Shown in pieces: positions 1 to 5,210 of a stretch of 5,210 bases of DNA. The stretch is from an uncultured bacterium (lineage in GTDB: Bacteria > Desulfobacterota > Desulfobulbia > Desulfobulbales > Desulfobulbaceae). The stretch's first letter is position 1; each line of letters begins with the position of its first letter. Location of the stretch: contig CAITZN010000294.1 of assembly GCA_903896915.1 (NCBI GenBank), positions 1 through 5,210 of the forward strand, written 5' to 3'. The translations under genes and the position numbers were made by a program. A model generated the notes under the pieces. That model was not told the DNA's origin. It did not search any database and saw only the letters and a program-made list of their open reading frames with translations.

Positions 1-980
1 ACGGTGTATCCCATGGTCCAGGTATTGGTGGCATCGCTCACCAGTCTCCAGTACACAGAGACCATATGGCTGTTGCCTAATGAGTCAAAGACCTGGGAGG
101 AAGCGGAATAGTTGTAGGTCGTTTTATCAGCGGGGTTAATAAGTGGGTTGGTGACGGTGCTTGTTAAGGCCGGTGTGCCTGATGCAAAACCGATGGTAGC
201 GGGGGAGGTGCCGCCAATGGTGATATTGGTACTGCTAAGAGGAGTGGTTAGGGTAATTATACCCCCGCTTTCAGTAGCGGTGACACCGGTTAATGCTGTT
301 AGAGTGTTGAGATACGTAGCCTTCGTTGCGGCAGTAGCTGCGGCGTTAGCAGGGATAGCGATGCCGTTTATGATGAGTTCGCCAGCACCAATAGCTACAG
401 CTGTTGCTGCCGCTCCCCCGGGTGCCGATTTCGTCCCAGCATCCAGCAATTTTGATTTTTCATTGAGGTTGGTAGTGAATGTCAATTCGGTCGTGGCATT
501 GGCAGGTATCAGGCCGACATTGGCCACTTGGATGTTGGCAGGGTCTGCCGCGAGGAGCGTACCGTTGTCAACCGGGTCGAATAATTTACCCTGAACGATC
601 AAACCCTCAGGATTGACCAAATAGCCTTCGCCGTTGAAACGGAACGCCCCGGCACGAGTGTAGAAATCGGTGGTGTTGCCAGGCTCTTTGAGAACAAAGA
701 AGCCATTGCCTTCGATGGCGACATCGGTATCGGAGGCGGTGGTCTCAAAGGTTCCTTGGCTCAAAACGTTGTCAACGGTCGACAAACCTACACCGCGGCC
801 GACCTGAGAATTGCCGCCGGAACCGGCAACATTGCTCGACAGGAGATCGGAAAAGACGCTGCGCGAGCTTTTGAATCCCAAGGTGTTGGTGTTGGCCAGA
901 TTGTTGCCGATAACGCTCATTGCCTGGGAATTGGCATTGAGCCCGCTGACACCGCTATACATTGCACTTTGAATGCCCAT
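1..980 (-). CDS. flgE: FlgE, flagellar hook protein, N-terminal part
   Basis: FlgE polymerises beneath the FlgD cap to form the hook, the universal joint outside the outer membrane. The gene runs off the left edge; 326 codons are visible and the C-terminal rod-like domain is missing. The N-terminal rod motif (SGLNANSQAMSVIGNNLANT at 12-31, then LGFKSSR) is followed by the FlgE/F/G core (TASDTDVAIEGNGFFVL at 81-97, FYTRAGAFRFNGEGYLVNPEG at 106-126). The start of the outer FlgE domain appears as VFDSLGNSHMVSVYW at 297-311, and TFTTNLNE at 167-174 is also typical. Between these, about 197-265 forms a separate Ala/Thr-rich stretch resembling the flagellin hook-IN motif (ELIINGIAIP, then a helix with YLNTL, then GVTATESGGIITL). 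This stretch uses more CTA, TTA, CTT and ATA codons than the first 180 codons. No cysteine is present. Start choice is certain: the ATG has an AGGAGG 5 nt upstream and begins the classic MGIQSAMYSGVSGL opening. Confidence 0.97.
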   Translation of the reverse strand, partial: MGIQSAMYSGVSGLNANSQAMSVIGNNLANTNTLGFKSSRSVFSDLLSSNVAGSGGNSQVGRGVGLSTVDNVLSQGTFETTASDTDVAIEGNGFFVLKEPGNTTDFYTRAGAFRFNGEGYLVNPEGLIVQGKLFDPVDNGTLLAADPANIQVANVGLIPANATTELTFTTNLNEKSKLLDAGTKSAPGGAAATAVAIGAGELIINGIAIPANAAATAATKATYLNTLTALTGVTATESGGIITLTTPLSSTNITIGGTSPATIGFASGTPALTSTVTNPLINPADKTTYNYSASSQVFDSLGNSHMVSVYWRLVSDATNTWTMGYT

Positions 981-985
981 AACAA

Positions 986-991
986 CCTCCT
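986..991 (-). promoter_or_regulatory. Ribosome binding site of flgE
   Basis: AGGAGG lies 5 nt upstream of the ATG at 980. It fixes the flgE start and predicts strong translation, as expected for an abundant structural protein. Confidence 0.88.
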
Positions 992-1030
992 GCTTGGTTG
1001 GTGGATTGGATAATTGTTCAAGAAAATAAT

Positions 1031-1087
1031 GGAGAGACTTTCTGCATCGAAACGGTTCCGTTAAGCGTGGTACCGTTCGTTCTCTCC
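1031..1087 (-). promoter_or_regulatory. Two-part stem-loop upstream of flgE
   Basis: An outer perfect 7-bp inverted repeat (1031-1037 with 1081-1087, GGAGAGA/TCTCTCC) encloses an inner 8-bp stem with one bulged base (1048-1056 with 1072-1079, CGAACGGT/ACCGTTTCG in transcript sense) and a 15-nt loop. The two helices are separated by 1 nt on one side and 10 nt on the other. In the flgE sense the structure is followed by ATTATTTTCTTG, which is T-rich but not a clean U-run. It could be an RNA processing or stability element, a weak attenuator, or a folded leader affecting hook protein output. The pairing is seen directly; the role is inferred. Confidence 0.5.
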
Positions 1088-1234
1088 TCAATTATCCCCG
1101 CGCCATCCGTTGCGTCAGAGATTGTTTTGTTAGTATTGCCCTGTCAGCTGTCGTAGCCTCAGCAGTGATCGGGCAATATGGTCGTTGTACAGCTTGGCAT
1201 CCGTGCTAGTTGCTGTGTTGCTTTGAGGATGTGG

Positions 1235-1247
1235 CCTCCTCCTCCTT
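1235..1247 (-). other. Orphan ribosome-binding-like purine tract after flgD
   Basis: The minus strand reads AAGGAGGAGGAGG starting 12 nt after the flgD stop. This is a near-perfect and repeated anti-16S match, yet the next bases (CCACATCCTCAAAGC) contain no ATG, GTG or TTG at a usable distance. It may be a relic of a lost gene, a ribosome standby site, or chance. Confidence 0.5.
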
Positions 1248-1259
1248 ATACCTCGCCGT

Positions 1260-1958
1260 TTAACTCTTGCCGCTGTCAAGCGCGCTCTGGCTGCTGTTGT
1301 AAGCGCCGAAGATGGAGGAAACTTTGTATTCACCTGAACCGGTGACAATTTGAGCTTCACTGCCGCTTAAATCAACGCCGGTAACCGTTGCTCGTATCAG
1401 TGAAGAAACGTTCACGCTTGCACCAGCACTGTTTTTTGCATCAACGACAATGGTGTAGGTGCCGGCAGGCAGCATGTTGCCATTGCCATCCTTTCCGTCC
1501 CAGGTAAGGAAATGATTGCCTGCCGTGAGATCTTTGCCTGCAAGTGTGCCTACAGTTTTTCCAGCACTGTTTTGGATGCTTAATTTGACGCTGGCGGCGG
1601 TGCCGTCTGTTTTGTAGCCGAGTTGCGCTGAGGTAGTTCCCAGTGCAAAATCGGAGCCTTGAACCACTACGTCCTGACCGATGAGCGAAAGCGATGAGAG
1701 CCGCTCGGAGTTGCTCTGAGCAGTAGTGAGGTTGCCCATAGAACTGTTGAGGTTGAACAGCTGCTCCAGTTGGCTGTATTGCGCCAGTTGTGAGGTAAAC
1801 TCGGTCGGATCTGAAGGATTAAGCGGATCTTGATTCTTCAGTTGCGCAACCAGCAGGCTGAGAAAATCACTCTGGCCCAAGGTTTTAGATTTTGCTGCTG
1901 CTGTTGTCGTCGTTGTTGCTGCAGCTGCGGAAGCTGTTGTGCCTGGTATAGTGGACAT
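1260..1958 (-). CDS. flgD: FlgD, hook assembly scaffold (hook cap) protein
   Basis: FlgD is exported through the flagellar type III system and forms the temporary cap under which FlgE subunits assemble; it is later replaced by FlgK. The 232-residue product matches the usual family length. An Ala/Thr-rich leader (residues 8-22) precedes the conserved N-terminal motif: QSDFLSLLVAQLKNQDPLNP at 29-48, then FTSQLAQYSQLEQL at 54-67. The body fits the FlgD layout of a Tudor-like fold (SLIGQDVVVQG at 91-101, returning near the C-terminus with SLIRATVTGVDLS) wrapped around an Ig/FnIII-like insert (about 110-182, with FLTWDGKDGNGNMLPAGTYTI at 150-170). No cysteine is present. The ATG at 1958 has an AGGAG 8 nt upstream. 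It follows fliK by 15 nt, and the hook gene flgE comes next after a 279-nt gap. The call is secure. Confidence 0.96.
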   Translation of the reverse strand: MSTIPGTTASAAAATTTTTAAAKSKTLGQSDFLSLLVAQLKNQDPLNPSDPTEFTSQLAQYSQLEQLFNLNSSMGNLTTAQSNSERLSSLSLIGQDVVVQGSDFALGTTSAQLGYKTDGTAASVKLSIQNSAGKTVGTLAGKDLTAGNHFLTWDGKDGNGNMLPAGTYTIVVDAKNSAGASVNVSSLIRATVTGVDLSGSEAQIVTGSGEYKVSSIFGAYNSSQSALDSGKS

Positions 1959-1966
1959 GATGTGTA

Positions 1967-1971
1967 CTCCT
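1967..1971 (-). promoter_or_regulatory. Ribosome binding site of flgD
   Basis: AGGAG lies on the minus strand 8 nt before the flgD ATG, in the 15-nt gap after the fliK stop. It is much stronger than the weak sites before fliJ and fliK, so flgD is probably initiated independently of fliK translation. Confidence 0.8.
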
Positions 1972-1973
1972 GA

Positions 1974-3848
1974 TTAAGCCATTACACTGAGATTGTTTAT
2001 AATTTGTGTGGCTTCCTGGGTTTCTTCGCCCGCGTCGAGGGTGAAAATTGGTTGATTCCCTCTGCTGTTGTGCATGGATTGGTTTAATTGTTGCTGTCCG
2101 GTATGTCCCTGGAACTGATCTCTGCTAAAGCTATCGTTGGCAGCGATCGTTACATCGATCTGTTGTAGGTGCAATCCCTGCTGCTCCAGGGCCTCCCGCA
2201 ACCGGGGCAGATGCTGGGTGATCATCTCCTGGGCCTGGGGGGTCTGGGCAATAAAGTGGGCTTTGACAGTATCTTGGGTTATCTTGATTTCCATCCGTAA
2301 TTCGCCAAGTTCCTGCGGGTGTAGCTTCAGGTTGACGGTGCCGGATTCCAGGCGGTTGTTCACGGAGAAATGGGAAATCATTTGGTCGACCACAGTCTCT
2401 CCTGGAACCGTCAAGCCAGAGGGCAGTCGTAGTGAAGAAGTGTCTGCCAGCGGGGTGCTGATCAGCGGCGTGCCGACCTGTTGGTTGTGGAATATAAGTG
2501 ACTGGTTTTCCGTGCCAACGGTCAGTGGTGAAGATTGGAGTGCAAGCTGTTCAGGTTGAAACTGCATGTTTGTGATGGTTTTTGCGGTATTCGCACCCTT
2601 TTGCTGGTTATCTTTTGCCGTGTCCTGCTGCTGGCTGCCGCTCTCTTTCTCCAGGGGTTTAGGGGCAGCATCGTTGGGGAGATGGGATTGGATGAAATTG
2701 TTGTTGGCATCTATATTCTTGCCGGTTGTTACGGTAGCTAGCGGTTCGCTGTCGACTGACGTGGCGGCAGCCATTTCCTGAGATTCGCTTGCTTGATAGA
2801 TAGTGATAATCTGGCCGTACTTGTTTTGAACGATTTGATCGCCACCCTGCTGTGCCGGGTTTTGTTGAGCGGGTGTCTGGATGGCGGCGGCTTGGCTTTG
2901 GGCCGTGATTGCTGGTGAGGCGCTTGTTGGTTTTTCAGTCAGGCTGGCGGCTTCTACTGACGGAGTCGCATCAGGCACAAAGGAAACGGTTGCCTGGGAC
3001 TGGAGGCTGGCAGCGTCATTTCCGGCGATGCCTGGTACTACTATTGTCTGATTTGTCGGGAGCAGAGGTTGCTTCGCTTCAATAGTGAAGGACTGTACGG
3101 CTGGATCTGATTGTTCTGAGGCCGTCGCTCCTGCCTGTATTGGGGTGGTCGCGCTATTAGGTGGTGGCGCTCCTGTTGTCCCATTGGCAGCCGAAGTGAT
3201 GGCATTCAGCATCCGGGATAGTGTCGACTCGTTGTTCAGTGTTTTGGCAATGCTCTGATTTATTTGGGGGCCAATATCGGCGCCGGTCCAATACAAAGGG
3301 ATTATGGCGGCGTTAGCTGCGCCTGCGGAGCTCTGCAGGGTCGCGTCGGAGGTCAGGTCGTCGTTGGAATCGCCTTTGCTGGTCGTGTCATCAGAGGCGG
3401 TGTTTTTTCCGGCTGTATCGTTTCCTGTCTCTTTTGCGGTGAGGATTTCTTTCAGCTGCAGGGCGAGATTGTAGCCAGGTGCCCCGGTTTTACCGGTGGT
3501 ATCGTTCCCTGTCTCTTTTGTGTTGAGGATTTCTTTCAACTGTGCAGCGAGATTGTAACCGGGAGCGGTGGTTTTTCCGGTGGTGTCGTGCTCCGTCTCT
3601 TGTGTGTTCAGCGCGTCTTTGGGTTGTGCGGTCGATGCATTACCTGAATCTTGGATTTGCTTGTCGGCAGTAGGGGGGCTTTCCTGCTTGTTTGCTGTCT
3701 TAGCTTGCGTGGTGGTGGCTGACTGTCCGTGTGAGGCCGCGGTGAGATGAGCGGCAAAGATACCATCTTGTCCTGTCTTTGGGGCTGATGTACTGGCTGG
3801 AGGTCCGGCGGACATCATGTCAACAGATACAAGAGGGGAAGATTGCAT
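1974..3848 (-). CDS. fliK: FliK, flagellar hook-length control protein
   Basis: FliK is an exported ruler. Its flexible N-terminal part samples hook length during export, and its folded C-terminal domain then contacts FlhB to switch export from rod/hook to filament substrates. The 624-residue product has a long low-complexity N-terminal and central part rich in Ala, Thr, Gln, Ser and Asn, with no cysteine and a single Trp at 187. A recognisable Flg_hook C-terminal domain follows at about 478-570: the hallmark NLKLHPQELGELRMEI is at 506-521, and LREALEQQGLHLQQIDVTI is at 550-568. Residues 80-151 hold about two and a half copies of a 28-residue repeat. The protein is much longer than the roughly 405 residues of Salmonella FliK, though length varies widely in this family. 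The start lies 4 nt after the MotE-like stop with only a weak GGAT upstream, suggesting translational coupling. The gene ends 15 nt before flgD. The C-terminal domain makes the call firm. Confidence 0.95.
   Translation of the reverse strand: MQSSPLVSVDMMSAGPPASTSAPKTGQDGIFAAHLTAASHGQSATTTQAKTANKQESPPTADKQIQDSGNASTAQPKDALNTQETEHDTTGKTTAPGYNLAAQLKEILNTKETGNDTTGKTGAPGYNLALQLKEILTAKETGNDTAGKNTASDDTTSKGDSNDDLTSDATLQSSAGAANAAIIPLYWTGADIGPQINQSIAKTLNNESTLSRMLNAITSAANGTTGAPPPNSATTPIQAGATASEQSDPAVQSFTIEAKQPLLPTNQTIVVPGIAGNDAASLQSQATVSFVPDATPSVEAASLTEKPTSASPAITAQSQAAAIQTPAQQNPAQQGGDQIVQNKYGQIITIYQASESQEMAAATSVDSEPLATVTTGKNIDANNNFIQSHLPNDAAPKPLEKESGSQQQDTAKDNQQKGANTAKTITNMQFQPEQLALQSSPLTVGTENQSLIFHNQQVGTPLISTPLADTSSLRLPSGLTVPGETVVDQMISHFSVNNRLESGTVNLKLHPQELGELRMEIKITQDTVKAHFIAQTPQAQEMITQHLPRLREALEQQGLHLQQIDVTIAANDSFSRDQFQGHTGQQQLNQSMHNSRGNQPIFTLDAGEETQEATQIINNLSVMA
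3399..3611 (-). repeat. 84-bp in-frame imperfect tandem repeat in fliK
   Basis: Three successive units encode FliK residues 80-107, 108-135 and 136-150. Each unit starts with a Leu-Asn/Thr pair before an ETxxDTTGK-like core. The first two continue through APGYNLAxQLKEI; the third degenerates after GKNTA. The period is exactly 28 codons (84 bp), so gain or loss of a unit keeps the frame. On the plus strand the shared pieces include gaggatttctttca and gcgagattgta. The copies differ at several bases, so the duplication is not very recent. Confidence 0.9.
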
Positions 3849-3852
3849 AATA

Positions 3853-4371
3853 TCAGTTATCCAAAGAATAAGCTGTTGACAGTTTGGCCGCTTTTTCTCG
3901 TTCTATGTTGTTGAGAATTTTGGCGGCTGATTTGGTTTTCATTTTTGCGAGGATGGAAACTGCCAAGTCTTGATCGACTGCGCTTAAGATTAGTGCCGCC
4001 TTATCAGCGGCCATTTTTTCATACATTTTGGCAAGTTCTTGGATCTTCTTCGACTCTTTTGCTTCCTTTTCAGCCAGCAGTTTTTCGATCCGTACGCGCA
4101 TCTGGTTAAGCTGGTCAAGTTTCTTATCGACTTCGCTTTCTAATCTCTTTAGTTCCTTTTTTTTATTATCCAGATCGTCGCGCTCCTTGTTCAGCGGAGA
4201 ACCGCTTTCTCCCTGCAAGGATTCCATGATCCGTCGTTCCTCCACGGATCCGTATTGTTTTTCCTGACCTGTTTTGACTGGTACAGGGGTCGTTTGCTTC
4301 TCTGCATGGGTAAGGGTGCAGGTGAGGAAAACTAGGGTGAACGCGGCAACGAGTGTATGTTTCATGGTCAT
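3853..4371 (-). CDS. MotE-like secreted protein with MgtE_N-like C-terminal domain
   Basis: This 172-residue protein has three parts. Residues 1-23 form a signal peptide: a Lys/His-containing start, a hydrophobic core AAFTLVFL and a plausible cleavage after THA. Residues about 62-112 form a charged coiled coil. Residues about 113-165 resemble the MgtE intracellular N-domain fold seen in MotE and YlxF-type proteins (MYEKMAADKAALIL, then LAVSILAKMKTKSAAKIL). In Sinorhizobium, MotE is a periplasmic chaperone for the motility protein MotC, and similar genes sit between fliJ and fliK in other flagellar operons. Export to the periplasm and a role in motor assembly are therefore likely, but the partner is unknown. 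I chose the ATG at 4371 because a GGAG site lies 9 nt upstream. A longer frame opens with TTG at 4386, but that codon overlaps the GGAG itself. A second ATG at 4365 is possible. The gene follows fliJ by 42 nt and ends 4 nt before fliK. Confidence 0.82.
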   Translation of the reverse strand: MTMKHTLVAAFTLVFLTCTLTHAEKQTTPVPVKTGQEKQYGSVEERRIMESLQGESGSPLNKERDDLDNKKKELKRLESEVDKKLDQLNQMRVRIEKLLAEKEAKESKKIQELAKMYEKMAADKAALILSAVDQDLAVSILAKMKTKSAAKILNNIEREKAAKLSTAYSLDN

Positions 4372-4380
4372 TTTCGTCGG

Positions 4381-4384
4381 CTCC
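4381..4384 (-). promoter_or_regulatory. Ribosome binding site deciding the MotE-like start
   Basis: The minus strand reads TTTTGGAGCCGACGAAAATG. GGAG is 9 nt from the ATG at 4371 and 15 nt from the ATG at 4365. The upstream TTG candidate at 4386 shares bases with this site, so it cannot be served by it. Confidence 0.7.
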
Positions 4385-4413
4385 AAAAGGTCTTCTGTAG
4401 CACGAGGGAGGGC

Positions 4414-4869
4414 TTAGACATTTTTCATCTCCCCCTGCTTCCGGGCGTATGATAGAACGGCAATTTCATCGAGCATGATAGTCTCTTTTTTCTCCAGATA
4501 TTGCGCATAGGCAGCATTTTGTTGTTCACGGAGTTTTTCCATTATTTTTCTATCCTTGCTTGCCTTGACCAGCTGTTGTCTTTTATTTGCAACCTGCACC
4601 TGCTGCTTTTTCAGTTCGCTTTGTCGAAGCACGGCCTGCTCTTTTACTACTTCAATCCTGTGATCAAAGAGGATCAGGCGGTCAACGGTTGTACCTTGTT
4701 CTTTATCCCTCTGCAGGCTGCTATATAAGTCGGTCAGCTCTTCATTGATCTGAAGCAGTGCTTTTTGCATGCGTGCTTCCTCTTCCATAGCCTGATACAA
4801 CCTCTGTCTGGCAACATCTTCGAGTTGCTGACGGTATTTCAGGACAGCATGCATGGTAAAGGGTTTCAT
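4414..4869 (-). CDS. fliJ: FliJ, flagellar export chaperone / ATPase stalk protein
   Basis: This 151-residue protein fits FliJ in length and position, directly after fliI. FliJ is a small soluble coiled-coil protein that sits in the pore of the FliI hexamer like the gamma subunit of F1 ATPase, contacts FlhA, and helps recycle filament-junction chaperones. The sequence is almost entirely helical and charged. It has the typical opening (hydrophobic residues, then KYRQQLEDVARQRL at about 11-24), long Gln/Glu/Lys/Arg heptad-like stretches through residue 125, and the ending LDEIAVLSYARKQ that resembles FliJ C-termini. No cysteine is present. The start overlaps the fliI stop by four bases, and a weak GGTGGA-like ribosome site lies in the fliI tail about 9 nt upstream, so translation probably depends on fliI. 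FliJ sequences diverge quickly, so the call rests on context and helical pattern as well as the recognised ends. Confidence 0.9.
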   Translation of the reverse strand: MKPFTMHAVLKYRQQLEDVARQRLYQAMEEEARMQKALLQINEELTDLYSSLQRDKEQGTTVDRLILFDHRIEVVKEQAVLRQSELKKQQVQVANKRQQLVKASKDRKIMEKLREQQNAAYAQYLEKKETIMLDEIAVLSYARKQGEMKNV

Positions 4870-5210
4870 GATTGTTCATCCACCGACGCATCAGTTTTCC
4901 TCCTGTCAAAATCTTTACGCCCCGGCCTTCGTCGTTCGGATTCCTGACGGTCGCTGACCAGGTCACCCATAGTGTTGATGGTCTCTTCCAGGGTGGATGA
5001 TTCGTTGAATCCTTGGGCAAGAAACGTGTTGATTGCCTCGATACGTGAGACCGCATAGTCGATTTTTTTATTGCTGCCAGCTGAATAGGCGCCGATATTG
5101 ATCAGATCTTCGGATTCCCTGTACACGGCCATAACACTGCGGACCCGGCCTGCCAGTTCACGGTGCCTCTCGGTGGTGATGTCGCGCATGACCCGGCTGG
5201 TTGACATCAT
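4866..5210 (-). CDS. fliI: FliI, flagellar export ATPase, C-terminal fragment
   Basis: This is the last 114 residues of FliI, the cytoplasmic F1-beta-like ATPase that, with FliH and FliJ, delivers substrates to the flagellar type III export gate. The gene enters from beyond the right edge, so the Met at the edge is internal and the Walker motifs lie outside the window. The family C-terminal helical domain is clear: a SRVM motif near residues 5-8, a GRVRSVMAVYRESEDLINIGAY block at about 21-42, then GSNKKID and a closing helix with NTFLAQG at 61-67. FliI proteins usually end shortly after the helix that here finishes around residue 84. This one continues with about 28 very charged residues rich in Arg, Lys, Asp and Glu. 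The stop codon overlaps the fliJ start as ATGA, which suggests translational coupling. The family call is secure; the role of the tail is unknown. Confidence 0.96.
   Translation of the reverse strand: MMSTSRVMRDITTERHRELAGRVRSVMAVYRESEDLINIGAYSAGSNKKIDYAVSRIEAINTFLAQGFNESSTLEETINTMGDLVSDRQESERRRPGRKDFDRRKTDASVDEQS

Larger units (their letters stand above)
981..1259 (-). other. flgD-flgE intergenic leader, no supported gene
   Basis: This is the only sizeable gap in the window. All three minus-strand frames are broken early, and no open frame with a credible start and ribosome site was found. The one frame that runs on from flgD lacks a start after the flgD stop. In several related flagellar operons a small 'flagellar operon protein' gene (TIGR02530 type) sits between flgD and flgE; none of its conserved residues can be seen here. 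The gap contains an orphan ribosome-binding-like tract just after flgD, a long inverted repeat in its middle, and the flgE ribosome site at its end. No convincing sigma-54 or sigma-28 promoter was found. Confidence 0.7.

Noticed and set aside
148..594. 148-codon plus-strand frame opposite flgE
   Set aside because: It is the antisense shadow of a well-supported flgE frame; its Val/Ala-rich product has no recognisable motif or ribosome site.
1015..1087. Intrinsic terminator between flgD and flgE
   Set aside because: The stem is interrupted by a large asymmetric internal loop, and the T-rich stretch after it is broken by A, C and G, so it does not match a standard terminator. It is kept only as a possible regulatory hairpin.
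1150..1205. Sigma-28-like or sigma-54-like promoter upstream of flgE
   Set aside because: GCCCGATC near 1167-1174 resembles a sigma-28 -10 element, but no good -35 element lies at the right distance. TGGCGC near 1100-1105 lacks the matching -12 GC. Neither supports a promoter call.
1130..1360. 76-codon minus-strand frame spanning the end of flgD and the following gap
   Set aside because: Its start lies inside flgD in another frame with no ribosome site. The composition (Arg/Ala runs, RRGIRRRRP) is typical of an out-of-frame reading, and the part after the flgD stop has no ATG, GTG or TTG.
3264..3750. Plus-strand frames opposite the fliK repeat region
   Set aside because: The Gly/Cys/Val-rich products are reverse readings of the FliK repeats and show no independent gene signals.
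4315..4371. Lipoprotein signal (Leu-Thr-Cys) in the MotE-like leader
   Set aside because: The residue before Cys18 is Thr rather than Gly, Ala or Ser, so the lipobox is poor. The THA site five residues later is a better ordinary cleavage site.
4742..5056. 104-codon minus-strand frame across the fliI-fliJ junction
   Set aside because: It overlaps both recognised genes in a third frame and shows no family motif.

Overview
The window is an internal piece of a flagellar operon, and every gene reads on the minus strand. In transcription order (high to low coordinates) it holds: the 3' end of fliI (export ATPase), fliJ (export chaperone and stalk), a small secreted MotE/MgtE_N-like protein, fliK (hook-length ruler), flgD (hook cap scaffold), a 279-bp gap, and the first 326 codons of flgE (hook protein). 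Both ends are cut by the window edges. I see no tRNA, rRNA, mobile element or CRISPR array, and no credible plus-strand gene.

The order fliI-fliJ-motE-like-fliK-flgD-flgE, the didermic flagellar genes, strong AGGAG-type ribosome binding sites and moderate GC content fit a Gram-negative bacterium. The arrangement recalls Desulfobacterota/deltaproteobacterial flagellar clusters (Geobacter, Desulfuromonas or Desulfobulbus type). That placement is inference from recalled gene order and protein style; no database search was run.

The genes form one assembly line. FliI and FliJ power and feed the flagellar type III export gate. The MotE-like protein probably acts in the periplasm, on the motor or stator. 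FlgD is exported to cap the growing hook, FlgE subunits polymerise beneath it, and FliK measures the hook and switches export to late substrates. Spacing is tight from fliI to flgD: a 4-nt overlap, then gaps of 42, 4 and 15 nt. It opens only before flgE, where a 279-nt gap carries an orphan ribosome-binding-like tract and a two-part inverted repeat.

This is mostly a conventional flagellar operon, not a new system. The points most worth a second look are the structured flgD-flgE gap, a 28-residue tandem repeat in FliK, an insert in FlgE that resembles the flagellin hook-IN motif and has shifted codon use, and the secreted MotE-like gene, whose first reported start codon is probably wrong.
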